In this document: in pieces, positions 1-10,544 of the stretch
How positions within the stretch are numbered: position 1 is the first letter of the stretch
Layout: each line of letters opens with the position of its first letter
DNA from: Enchytraeus crypticus
Taxonomy: Eukaryota; Annelida; Clitellata; Enchytraeida; Enchytraeidae
DNA: 64,000 nt
Reading direction: 5' to 3'
Assembly (NCBI GenBank): GCA_905160935.1
Contig: CAJHZI010000688.1
Coordinates: 1-64,000 of the forward strand
Made by a program: the position numbers and the translations under genes
The notes under the pieces: model-generated
Told to the model about the DNA's origin: nothing
What the model saw: the letters and a program-made list of their open reading frames with translations, nothing else
The model's database searches: none

Positions 1-139
1 TAATATCGGAAGTTAATAAATCATAATACTCGCAATCAGCTTCTCGATCATTACAGACGGGCAGCTTCACATTAACTTTCTTTAGCTCTGTCTTCTACTG
101 AAATTACACAACAGAACCGATGTAACAGCCCAAGTGCCG

Positions 140-1312
140 ACCAACAACAACAAAAACAATAACAATACGATTAGAGTGCTACTATTGTCCATGACAACAT
201 TGAGCACTGAGGAACCAAAGGACTTGAGGATTGGAGTGACATGAGAGTATTTGAAAGTACGAAAGACTGCACGTGCAAGAGAATTCTGAATGAACTGCAA
301 CCTATCAATCTCGCAACTAGGAAGATTTAGAAATAGGGAGTTGCAGTAATCCAGCTTCGATTGCACGAGAGCAGCACCAACTGTAGTGGCAGTCTCGAGA
401 GAAAGAAATGGTCTTACTCGACAAAGATCTCGAATATGAAAGAAACAAGCCTGTGATGTTTTAGTGATATGTTCGTGGAATGTGAGGTGGTGGTCAAGGA
501 CAACACCAAGATTCTTCACAGAAGAAACTGGTGTGACTGTAACGTCGGAAGAGAGAGCCAGGGTCACTTCGTTCAGTTTTGAAAGTTGCTGAGGTGTTCC
601 AAACAACACGAACTCAGTCTTGGATGGATTAAGTGACAGGAAATTGGCAGACATCCAGGATGATTTCTGCTGAAAGGATTGCTGTAGACAAGCCTTTGCA
701 TCAGGATAGGAGTGGGGGGTAAAGCATGTGTACAGCTGAGTGTCATCAGCGAAAAGTTGATGGTCTAATGAATGTGAAGAGATCCAGCAGCTATGTGGAG
801 TAGTGTATAAGTTAAAGAGGATAAGACCCAGTACAGAGCCCTGAGGCACACCGTACTTGAGGATGGAAGGTGGAGATGCATACTCTTGCACTTTGACGCT
901 GAGAGTACGATCGGTGAGGTATGAAGTAAACCAGGCAAGTGCATTGCCGTGGAAACTAAACCATGAGGAAAGACGCTGTAGGATGATTTGTGATAGTGTC
1001 GAAAGCAGCAGACAGATCGAGAGTACAAAGTCCAGTGACAGGTTGAGTGCACATGGCATTAAAAATAGTGTTACAGACAGAAAGAAGAACAGTTTCAGTA
1101 GAGCGATTTTGGGTATATGCAGATTGGTATTTATTGAAGAGGTCATTAGACTTAAGATGAGTGGAGAGTCTTCGAGAGACAAGTCTTTAGGTGAGTTTGG
1201 AAATGAATGGTAGATTGGATATAGGCCTGTAGTTGGAGAGTGATTCCTTGTCGAGCGAGGGTTTCTTTAGGAGGGTTTCTTTAGGAGGGTTTTAGGAGGG
1301 TTTCTTTAGGAC
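140..1312 (-). mobile_element. CR1/L2-like LINE, 5'-truncated, internal 3' deletion
   Basis: Read on the minus strand, this encodes a reverse-transcriptase fragment of a non-LTR retrotransposon. Visible blocks are LSNYRPISN-type sequence near 1240, then GVPQGSVLG, LFADDTQLY (catalytic FADD intact), a thumb block NLGVVLDHHLTFHEHI and LDYCNSLFLNLP. These blocks are typical of the CR1/L2 group. The frame runs 1182-82, but codons near 220 jump straight to the element's 3' end (..VVMDNSSTLIV), so about 470 bp present in the 7-kb copy is missing here. The 3' end is a (GTTGTT)n-like microsatellite at about 142-168, with no poly(A). Near 1260-1310 a short stretch encoding LKKPS is repeated three times in tandem. 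This is a dead copy. Confidence 0.85.
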
Positions 1313-1652
1313 CAAAAGCAAATGAAGACTTCGACAAAATTCAACAGTAGATCAGAACTTACTAAAATGTGAAAACATCTATTCAATATTCTAAGTTCTG
1401 TTTAATATTTTAAGACTCTCTAAACACCTTCAAATATTTCTCAATTTTAAAGAGAAGTTATTAAAAACCCATTTTAAACAAATACAGTTACTACTGTTTA
1501 GAATTACTTTCTAAATCTTCCCAAAAGTAGAAAGAAAACAAAACAAACATACCACTTTCTGCAGAAAATTCACAAATTCAAAGGATGAAACTACCCAACT
1601 TCAGCTTTTTTCCAAAGAAAAGAATAAGTAAAATTCTTTTTCTGTGAGTGTA
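1313..1652. other. AT-rich noncoding spacer
   Basis: No coding potential, repeat family or RNA gene is recognised here. It is unique-looking AT-rich sequence between the LINE and the inverted-repeat transposon. Confidence 0.5.
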
Positions 1653-1658
1653 CCAGCG

Positions 1659-2407
1659 TACGGTGGCTCGCAACTGCCATCAATTTTTTGTTTTTTATGA
1701 AACAAAAAATCAAAAAAACAAAAAAACAAACAAATATTTGTTACTATAAATAGCCACTTTGTTACTATAAATAGCTCACTAGCAGTATCTATATCACACA
1801 TAGTCGATGACAGCATCCAGCACTCGATCTTGAATCAAAGGCCAGTCTATGTGCAAAAAATAAAGTTTATTGTCAATGACAACATCGAGCACTCGATCTC
1901 GAGCCAAATCCAAACCGATGAGTACAAAATTAGGTCAAAAACGGTGCAAATCCAAAATTCAGGTAATTAGTCATGTTAAGTGAATTCGTCAATGACAACA
2001 TCGATCACTCGATCTCGAGCCAAAGCCAAACCGATGAGCACAAAATTAGGTCAAAAGCGGTGATAATTACAATGTGAAGTCTTTGGACTGATTTTCTGCA
2101 TTTTGGATTTTGCACTGTTTTTGAATTAATTTTGTGCTCATCGGCTTGGCTTTGGCTCGAGATCGAGTGTTCGATGTTGTCATTGACAATAAACTTTATT
2201 TTTTGCACACAGGCTGGCCTTTGATTCAAGATCGAGTGCTGGATGTTGTCATCGACTATGTGTGATATAGATACTGCTAGTGTGCTATTTATAGTAACAA
2301 AGTGGCTATTTATAGTAGCAAAGATTTGTTTGTTTTTTTGTTTTTTTGTCTTTTTGACTTTTTGTTTCAAAAAGAAATAAAATTTATGGCAGTTGCGAGC
2401 CACCGTA
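1659..2407. mobile_element. Long-TIR DNA transposon, non-autonomous copy (copy 1)
   Basis: The ends are inverted copies of TACGGTGGCTCGCAACTGCC, and the two arms are inverted over about 350 bp. The element is flanked by a perfect 6-bp direct repeat CCAGCG (1653-1658 and 2408-2413), read as the target-site duplication. Inside each arm lie iterated CTATTTATAGTAACAAAG motifs and then copies of a module ending TCGATGTTGTCATTGAC. No transposase is visible. It is a short deletion relative of the 35.2-kb element, with the same termini and subterminal repeats. Confidence 0.85.
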
Positions 2408-2820
2408 CCAGCGGGATGAAGGTTTACGTGTTGGAAAGTCCTCCTGCGGAATTCTAGTAATACTAATTAATAAGCGAAATAAGATATCTTAAAGTGCTGC
2501 ATATCATTTTTTAAATCATTCAATAGATATACCTGTGATGTAATGAAAGCTACTCATAAAATAAAGAATATATATAATCTATATCTTAACATAACATTAC
2601 AGAGTCAGGAAGCAATTATATGCTTGTTTAAGAATATTAAACATATAATTAAAATATTATTCTTTGAGTAATGTCCCCGTGTTGTGTCCGAGTTGCTTAA
2701 AAAATAGACCAGGTACTCGTGTACTGCACGCATCGTAAAAGGCGACATAAAAATAAGATGCAAATCAACGTCAGAACGGGCCGGGATTCGGTTGTTGAGC
2801 ACCTATATATAGGCTTAGGA
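2408..2820. other. AT-rich spacer with a retroelement-like scrap
   Basis: Mostly unrecognised AT-rich sequence. Around 2725-2750 the string CATCGTAAAAGGCGAC resembles the start of the tail-repeat family seen at 56.45 kb, but too little remains to assign it. Confidence 0.35.
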
Positions 2821-4700
2821 AATTGTGTTGGGTTCTCCAATCCTCTGTCCATTATAGGAGTTCGGATATGGAGTCGTGGGTTCGATTTTTCCAATTTTTC
2901 ATGCTTCGGCGGTATTAACCTAAAGGATGCAAGGATATCTTGCTCATATAGCTAATTAGAGGCTAGATCAATGAGACGGGAGCTGCTATGAACAGAACTC
3001 AAGCTTATTGGTTCAATGTATGATAATTTATAGTATTTGTGTATTAATTGTGATTATTTCTTTAATTCTATCTAAATTAGAATATCGACACAAAAACCAG
3101 TGATTTATTATTTTAAACGATTTATTATTAACAAAGAAACACGATAGCAATATAACGAGTTAAAACATTAAACATAAAGATGGAATAGAACATTAAACGA
3201 ATACTACGAAACAATTAATAAAATGCTAAAAAATAGGCGATAAATATAAAGTCAGTCTACTTATAATCAGTTAGCTAAATGTCTGTATTTGCAATTAAAA
3301 TACGAGATAGAAATTGGGAAACGAGTTATTGGCTTCAAGGCACTTCTCGCTTATATGATTTGATACTTTCCCTCTTTTTTTCTTTTATCCGACTGTTAGC
3401 ACGAGAAGTGTTATTTTTGCAGTCGTTCACCTGAATCTACGAAAAAGACGCCTTAATTAGAAAAGGCAACTAGTAGATTGCGCTTTCATAGATTTTAGGA
3501 TTTGCAATCGCCTGATTGAATTCTAGAAGGATAACGCTTATCTAGAATTGACAACTAGAAAATTAGCCTTCTTCGTAGAAGTTCAGTATGTTATCTTCTT
3601 TTTTCTATCTTGGACTTCTATCATCTTAACTTGCAGTCGTATAACTGAATCTATGGCAAAGACACTACAACTTATATATCGCTGTACAAGGCCCTAGATA
3701 CTGGCTATCCCTTCCACCTAATTTACCATCATCTCGTTCCGTTAACGGTTTCAATATTAATCTTCGTCAGTACTTATTAAATAGTTATTAATGATACTGA
3801 TCTTAAATGTATAATTATGCCTACCTATTATCATTAATTTTCTTTATTTTGAATTTCTTTATTTCAATTCTTTAATTTCTACTTTAGATTTTCGTTTTAA
3901 GTTCACCATGGTTCACATTTAAATTGTGCTCACTTATTGCATTTACTTGTGTGTTTGCATTGCTTGTGAACTGTACAGGGTTGAATGACCCTTTTTGGTG
4001 ATCTAAATAAATAAATAACTAGACTAGGCACTAGTAAATCGTGCTTTCCGTAGAATTCAGGATTGAAGTCGTTTAGCTGAAATCTATGAAAGCAACACCT
4101 ATCCAGATTAGGCACTAGAAAGTAAGTGTTCTTCGTAGAATTTCGCTATTTCCTGATTTTGTCTTCCTCTTGAATTTTCTCTTCAATCTTCAGTCTTCTA
4201 TTTTCTGTATTCAATCTTCAGTCTTCAATTTTCTGTCTTCTGTCTTCACGGCCTACACAAAGTGTTGTAAATGCAGCTATTCACCTGAATTGACGAGAAA
4301 ACGCTTTATCTAAATTCAACTCTAGTAATCGGCGTTTCTGATACAATTAAGGATTTATACGTACAATGGATTGAGCTATTGAAATGGTGTCGTGACTAAC
4401 CGACTTATAGTAGGTTAGACGACAATTTAACACAAAATCTACAATCCCGTGAGGCACAATCGGTTCAATTTGGATTTCGTATTTTTCGTGCTAACTATCA
4501 CCGACCTATAGAAGGTGTATAGTAGAACTATTTCATACGAATGCAATCAGAAATTCAGAAGCTTGTATGAAATCTACTAGTTTATGTGTTTGTCGCAATA
4601 ATTCATAAAGAATTATATATAGACAAGTTCAACTAGTAATTCCGTAAAAGTCAGAGTTCAGGAGTGAACTAAAATTCTATAGCCTGTCCTCTGGTAATAG
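2821..4700 (+). repeat. Large dispersed repeat, copy A
   Basis: About 1.5 kb of this region is collinear with 10545-12068, from a shared start near TTGGGTTCTCCAATCC to a shared end near CCTGTCCTCTGGTAATA. No open reading frame is conserved and the ends are not obviously inverted. The class is unknown; it could be a nonautonomous element or a segmental duplicate. This copy carries an extra insertion at about 3664-4018 that copy B lacks. Confidence 0.8.
3664..4018 (+). mobile_element. Nested 5'-truncated retroelement 3' end with (AAAT)n tail
   Basis: This segment interrupts copy A of the dispersed repeat and is absent from the same point in copy B (near 11400). It ends in an AAATAAATAAATAA tail after a hairpin-like AGGGTTGAATGACCCT, as expected of a truncated non-LTR element or SINE 3' end. 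No protein domain is left to name the family. Confidence 0.6.
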
Positions 4701-5920
4701 ACCTTTGCGAAACTCAAAAATTCCAACCAATAGGCAGCAAGTGACTTGACCTAGATCTATCTTCGTTTCTGGGTCAGTTCACGTAGCGTCATGCACCCTA
4801 GAAAGCCACGCAATTCTTGATATAATATTCTTAAAATATGTTCTGAAATCATGAAATTTGGAAACCAAATCTTTGAAAGTTGAAATGATAGTCATATAGA
4901 TATGTTATCTAATGTCACTGAAAGAAAATTTAATGCACCTAAAACCTTGCAATTAAATCTGATTTTGCAAAATTCAGTACTTAAATGACTTAATGAATAG
5001 GCCTATACTCTTTTACTCTGTGCATGTAGTCTACTTTGATATTGCATAAAAATTAAGAAGGGGCTTTTCTTATCATATCTAATGTTATCTTGATAACACT
5101 ATCGAATACGAGCAGTTTAAAGGTCTTAAACGTCTTAAGGTTATTTTAGGTTCTACAACGTATAAAATAATAACACTAGATTATTATGGTGCTCAGATGA
5201 TTTCCTTTTTCCTACGATTTCTTTTGCATTATTTATCTTAAAAGTGCTGAAATTTAGTTAATTTTCGTCGGAAATGATTCAAAATAACATTGACTTAAAT
5301 TGAAAAAATTAAATTGCATAAATTACAGTGCTATATTGTCGGCCGCATAGCGCACTATTGAGATATATCCAAGCCGATGAGAAAAATGAAATATTTAACA
5401 TTTCATGCGATTTTAATTGTGCTAAAATTATACGGCATTATTACACAATATTATTCTTTATTTTAAAAAATCTTATTCTGGAATGACCCATAACAGGAAA
5501 AAGAAATGAATGCGGTGATGGCGAAATGACATGGTGCTAACGCTAAACTTTGACGAGCGTAATTACATCTAGGCTACTTGTTTAATAAGATGTATTAATG
5601 ACGGTTAATTGTAGTATAATCAGATTTATGTACCGTTGAATATATTTAATGCTTTTAGCAGAAGTACAGAATGATCACAATTAATCTGATAATAGCAACC
5701 GTATAGTCTATGATTATTTTATGCAACAGTTAAATAAGTAAGTATGTTTAACTTTGCAAATTTAAGGATTTTTCCTTAAAAATTAACTTATTAAAGTTTT
5801 AAAGGGGAACAATCGGACCTTCAGGGAAACCACATGAACAATATTTCAGAGTTAAAAAGGCCTTAATGGCCTTTTTACTAATAATTTATACTTAACTTAC
5901 TATAATTCCAAGTACTCACA
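4701..5920. other. AT-rich noncoding region
   Basis: No gene is recognised. A short stretch near 5340-5390 weakly resembles the LINE 3' module (AAGCCGATGAG). The rest is unassigned. Confidence 0.45.
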
Positions 5921-5926
5921 TGTTAG

Positions 5927-6155
5927 TCCTATTTTAAAGTCTTTGCACTGGCTAAAGATTAAAGAGCGTATCATTTACAAAACAATTTCGTTAACCTACA
6001 AGTCAATCGTCAATCACCATCCCTGGACCAACTTTTATGTCTCACTTGATTAAAGTGATGCATCCTGCTGTTACTCGGTCTTCTAAGTTAATTACTCTTG
6101 TGAGACCTAGCTTGCCTTCACGCTCTAAGCTATCTAATCATACTCTCTCTCTTTA
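5927..6155 (+). pseudogene. Detached LINE reverse-transcriptase C-terminal fragment
   Basis: This translates to HVTPILKSLHWLKIKERI-type sequence and nearly duplicates 7225-7450 of the adjoining LINE. It lies immediately 5' of the start of that element's RT domain, so the order is permuted (C-terminal piece, then N-terminal piece). It also has in-frame disruptions and a small duplication at ATCGTCAATCACC. It is a remnant of the same CR1/L2-like family, from an older insertion or a local rearrangement. Confidence 0.75.
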
Positions 6156-7800
6156 CTGGTAAATTTTCTCATGCTTTTAAGGGTGCAGTTATTACTCCAT
6201 TGCTTAAAGAGCCCACACTGGATAAGGAATTATTGTCGAATTACAGGCCTATATCTAATCTGTCATACATATCTAAGCTCACTGAAAGAATTGTTCTTCA
6301 GAGGCTTTCTACTAATCTCTCTTACAATGATCTATTTAATAAGCATCAAGCTGCTTATACTAAGCATCCTTCAACTGAAACGGTGCTTCTATCTGTGTGT
6401 AATTCTATTGTTAATGCTATGTGCACACAACGCTTAACTGGATTATGTATGCTTGATCTTTCGGCCGCTTTTGATACCATTGATCACAATATTCTTCTGG
6501 AACTTCTTTCTTCTTGGTTTGGTGTTCGTGGAATTGTTCTTGATTGGTTTTCCTCCTATCTGACAGATCGTTCTTTTAGTGTGAAAGTGATGGAGTACAT
6601 CTCTTCGCCTTCTCACTTAAAGTATGGTGTGCCTCTAGGCTCCGTTCTTGGTCGTATCCTCTTTAACCTTTATACAACACCCCTAAGCACTCTAATCTCT
6701 TCTCATTCTCTTGATCATGAACTATATGCTGATGAAACTCAAATGTACACTTGTTTCACCCCTAACTCCTATTCTAATGCTGAAACCCTCCTGCAACAAA
6801 GTTTTCAGTCTATATCCTCTTGGATGTCTGCTAATTTCTTGGCACTTAATCCATCTAAGATTGAATTCTTGTTGATCGGGGCACCTCAACGGCTTCTGAA
6901 GCTGAATGGGAAAACTCTTTCGTTATCTTCGGGTATTAAAATATCACCTGTTTCTTCCGTGAGAAATCTCGGTGTTATCCTTGACAAACACCTAACCTTC
7001 CACGAACACATAACTAAAACTTCACAAGCATGTTTTTTCCATATCCGTGATCTTCGTTGAATACGTCCATATTTGTCACGTGAGACAGCTTCTACAATTG
7101 GTGCTGCTCTTGTGCAATCGAAGTTGGACTACTGCAATTCCCTGTTTTTAAATCTTCCTGGCTGTGAGATTGATCGGTTGCAGTTTGTTCAGAATTCTCT
7201 TGCGCGAGCAATTTTTTGTAGTTCCAAGTACTCACATGTTACGCCTATTTTGAAGTCTTTGCACTGGCTAAAGATTAAAGAGCGTATCATTTACAAAACA
7301 GCTTCGTTAACCTATAAGTCCATCACCATCCCTGGACAAACTTGTATGTCTCACTTGATTAAAGTGATGCAGCCTGCTATTACTCGGTCTTCTAAGTTAA
7401 TTACTCTTGTGAGACCTAGCTTACCTTCACGCTCTAAGCTATCTAATCGTTCTTTCCAGCATGCTGCACCTCAGATCTGGAATTCTCTTCCATCCAATCT
7501 TCGGAAATCTTCATTTGAATCACATCAGCCTTTGCTTTCCTATGAGCAGTTCCATAAGGCAGTTGAAGACCTATCTTTTCCATCTCTCTTTTCCATCCAG
7601 TGTCCATGAGCAGCGACCTGCGCCTAAACCACCTTTTCTTTGACTCCCTTTACTTTGGACTGAATTTCCGGATTTTGAAATTTGCACCGTTTTTGGACCT
7701 TTTTGCTCGCCGGCTTGATTTTGTCTCAATAGTGCTCGATGTTGTCATTGATGACTGTAGCACTCTAGTTGTTGTTGTTGTTGTTATAAGTTTTGCATAA
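6156..7800 (+). mobile_element. CR1/L2-like LINE, 5'-truncated copy with 3' end
   Basis: This holds most of an RT domain (see the pseudogene at 6168-7609), then a 3' UTR with the family module (7650-7760, ending GCTCGATGTTGTCATTGATG), and ends in a (GTT)n tail at about 7768-7790. The tail matches the copies at 140 and 39340, so these are one family. The endonuclease domain is absent. Confidence 0.88.
6168..7609 (+). pseudogene. LINE reverse transcriptase, one stop, mutated catalytic site
   Basis: Domain order follows CR1/L2 RT: LLSNYRPISNLSYISKL, HPSTETVLLSV, LDLSAAFDTIDH (first catalytic Asp), GVPLGSVLG (usual GVPQGS), LYADETQMY (usual YADD, so the second Asp of the pair is Glu), NLGVILDKHLTFHEHI, LDYCNSLFLNLPGCEID and a C-terminal PQIWNSLPSNLR block. 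The frame runs 6200-7057 and is cut by TGA at 7058-7060, where relatives have CGA (Arg), a CpG-type decay. It reopens in the same frame to 7609. With the altered YADD and the stop, this copy is inactive. Confidence 0.88.
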
Positions 7801-7941
7801 ACCCTTCCGTCATTTTATGCTTTAGAATATGAACGTAGCCTTCAGTAGCAAAATTCAGTCTGTTTAGAATAAATTTTGAGGATAATTAATTTATTTGGAT
7901 AGTAGTTAATTGACTTATTCTGCGGAATTAATGTCAGATAA
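7801..7941. other. Spacer between two LINEs
   Basis: Short AT-rich stretch with nothing recognisable. Confidence 0.4.
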
Positions 7942-9940
7942 TTGCAAGGGAATGGTATTAATATATTTTATTTTGTCTCCTGTGCTTATTTTTATTACTT
8001 CGGTTGCTATGTGACCGAGAGATCTTTTCTCTTGTTCTTATGTATCGCAAAGGTCTGTATAGCATTGAATGCAGGAAGACCTCGAAGTGGCTTATTATTT
8101 GAGTCTATGAAGAAATCTAGGGCTCAATTTAAGCTTGTATTGCGATATTGTAAGGAGCATGAGGCCACTCTGAGAGCAGATGCTCAGGCTAATTCTCTGT
8201 CTAAGAACGATTACAGTGGTTTTTGGAAGCAATTATCCAAGGTCAGCAACAGTAATGCCAGTAAACATACTAATGTAATTGACGGTTGTTTCGGTGATGA
8301 CGCCATTGTGGAGCGTTGGCGTACTCATTTTGAGCATCTTTATAATGATTGCGACGTAGGAATCAACGAGTATAATGCTGATAAACATTCATTTTTGGAT
8401 CGCCTTAACTGTTCTCCTAAGAATGATTTTGTCATTTCTGTTAGTAACATTATAGATATTTGTAGATTGCAAAACCATGGAAAATCTCCTGGACCAGATG
8501 GCATTTCCATGGAGGCAATTTCATTCGCGTGTCCTAGTCTTTACGTTCATTTAAACATGTTGTATAATTTGTTTCTAAAACATAGTCATTTGCCTAATTC
8601 ATTTATGCAATCTGTAATTATACCTCTAGTTAAGAATAAATCTGGCGATTTATCTGACCTTAATAATTACAGAGCAATTGCAATTTCTAATGCATTATCT
8701 AAATTGTTTGAATCTCTCATTGCGCAATCTATACATAGCCTTTCTGATAATTTTCAGTTTGGGTTTAAGTCTGGCCATTCAACCGGATTATGTACTCATG
8801 TACTAAAGCAGACTATCGAGTATTATAGACATCATGGAAGTCATGTTTTTACCTGTTTTGTTGATTTCAGTAAAGCTTTCGATAAAGTTAATTACTGGAA
8901 ATTGTTTGGAAAATTACTAGACGATAACATTAACATCAATTTTACATTTATTCTTGCATTCTGGTATTCTAAACAGCAATGCTTTGTTCGATGGCGTAAT
9001 TCTGTTTCTACTTGTTTTCACATTGGAAATGGTACACGTCAGGTAAGTGTACTGTCACCGTATTTGTTCTCTAGATATATACGCGATATGGTTAGAGCTG
9101 TAGTAGATACCGGGATTGGTTGTGCAATTAATAATAGATTAATTAACATTCTTGCATATGCTGATGATATCGTTCTTATTGCTCCTTCGTGGAGAGCTTT
9201 ACGGTATTTAATAGATGTGCTTCAGTTTAACGCTAAAGTTATTAACATGTCTTTTAATATCAGTAAAACTGTCGCCATGATATTTGCTACTAAGGATCGA
9301 AATTGGAGTGTATTAGAGGAATTTCCAAGATTTAAGTTGGCCTTTCTTTTATTAATTATGTAACGCAGTTTAAATATTTAGGTCATACTATAACCAATGA
9401 TGGTCGTGATAATAACGATATACTGCGTGAAATACGTGGTATGTTTATGCGTACGAATATATTAAAGCGTAGATTTGCTTATTGCTCTCTTAATGTTATG
9501 AAGGTCCTGTTCAAATCCTATTGTATGTGCTTCTATGATGTGGCACTATGGTCGTCGTTTACAATAGGTTCAATAGAGAAGTTTCGATCTTGCTATAATA
9601 AATGTATTAAAATATTTTTTGGATACAAACGTTACAGCAGCCTAACCATCGCGCTGCTAGAAACTGGATTGCCTAGTTTTGATACTATCCTATCAATTAC
9701 AGATTAAAGTTTAGAATGTGCTTGCTGGATAATGCTAATATGCTAGTTAAGTGTTTTGATGTTCTGAGCCTATTATAGCCTTGTATGCCTAATTCTATAA
9801 GTAATTGTTTTAGGCCTATAGCTCAATTTATGCGCAGACTATTTGCTTTTCTGGTTTTTGTTGCATTGTTCTATGTGCAAGATTCATGTATGGGTTTTTA
9901 CGCCTGAAATAAAGCAATAAATAAAAAAATTAAAAAAAAT
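7942..9940 (+). mobile_element. Second non-LTR retrotransposon family, 5'-truncated, A-rich tail
   Basis: An RT-bearing element unlike the CR1/L2-like copies around it. It ends in an AAATAAAGCAATAAATAAAA-type A-rich tail at about 9906-9940. The 5' boundary is uncertain: recognisable protein begins near 8060 (AGRPRSGLLFESMKKSR linker upstream of the RT), and the leader from 7942 may be host or UTR sequence. No endonuclease domain is seen. Confidence 0.82.
8062..9707 (+). pseudogene. Non-LTR reverse transcriptase with one frameshift
   Basis: RT blocks in order: KSPGPDGISMEAI, VIIPLVKNKSGDLSDLNNYR, FQFGFKSGHST, CFVDFSKAFDKVN (first Asp), GTRQVSVLSPYLFSRY (usual RQGSVLSP), LAYADDIVLIAPSW (catalytic YADD intact) and a thumb region. 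The first frame ends at a TAA at 9361-9363. The protein continues from 9363 in the next frame (TQFKYLGHTITNDG to FFGYKRYSSLT) and ends at 9707, so a single small indel near 9355 splits an otherwise readable enzyme. It is much less decayed than its LINE neighbours. The clade (jockey, L1-like or other) cannot be fixed without a tree. Confidence 0.85.
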
Positions 9941-10195
9941 TGATCGAGGCCATGCTCAACAGCCAGTCAAAATCGTTGGTTCACATAGTCGTCAATCAAT
10001 CAGAATTTAGCACTTCCATCCTCTTCATAATCATTTATCCGCTCCAATTTCATGGTCAGTTAAATTGCATGCGTTTTTCAATGAAATTTTTATTTGTAAT
10101 CTACTATTTCTGCACTTAATTTAATAAAGTACAATGTTGTCAAACACGAAATTCTTATAATTGCTACAAAAATTTAAACGACTGGAATGTATGTA
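9941..10195. other. Spacer with short repeat also found at 12.07 kb
   Basis: The string GATCGAGGCCATGCTCAACA at about 9942 recurs at 12075, just beyond dispersed repeat copy B, followed in both places by CTCTTCATAA-type sequence. The pair brackets copy B and its SINE head. The cause is unclear. Confidence 0.45.
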
Positions 10196-10355
10196 TGGGC
10201 AATTATGATTTTGTGGAACAGAGAGCTGTAGGGTAGCAGAAGGTTTATTCGTTTCCCGACCCTGATTTAACTGGGATTCTAGGGAAGATGATAATATGAT
10301 GATGATGATTATGATGATGATGATGATGATGATGATAAGATGATGATGATGATGA
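10196..10355 (+). repeat. Tail-repeat family D with (GATGAT)n
   Basis: Contains the family core (TTCGTTTCCCGACCCTGATT, then TAACTGGGATTCTAGGGAAG) followed by an ATGATG microsatellite to about 10350. The same core occurs at 16.77, 42.26 and 56.60 kb and inverted at 18.3 kb. It is likely the 3' end of a SINE or LINE. Confidence 0.6.
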
Positions 10356-10420
10356 TATATCTTTCAAGCTACTGGCTAACCTTCAGCACTTCTTTTGCAT
10401 GCGTTATGTTTTTATTGAAT

Positions 10421-10497
10421 GTCTCAATAGCGCAATGGTAAAGGGTGTAGAATTGAACTCTCGTGGGTTCGAATCCCAGCCGCGCTGATCTGAGAGT
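10421..10497 (+). repeat. tRNA-like SINE head (family A)
   Basis: Contains TCTCAATAGCGCAATGG (box-A-like) and GGGTTCGAATCCC (box B), as in other family A SINEs. The family A body is missing; the sequence runs instead into dispersed repeat copy B after GATCTGAGAGT. Confidence 0.6.
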
Positions 10498-10544
10498 GTT
10501 GGGTTCTCCCGTTGGGTGGCAGTTTTTGCCCCACTTCGGGTGCC

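Noticed and set aside
5340..5390. LINE 3'-module copy
   Set aside because: Only a few short words match (AAGCCGATGAG); below what I can support as a feature.
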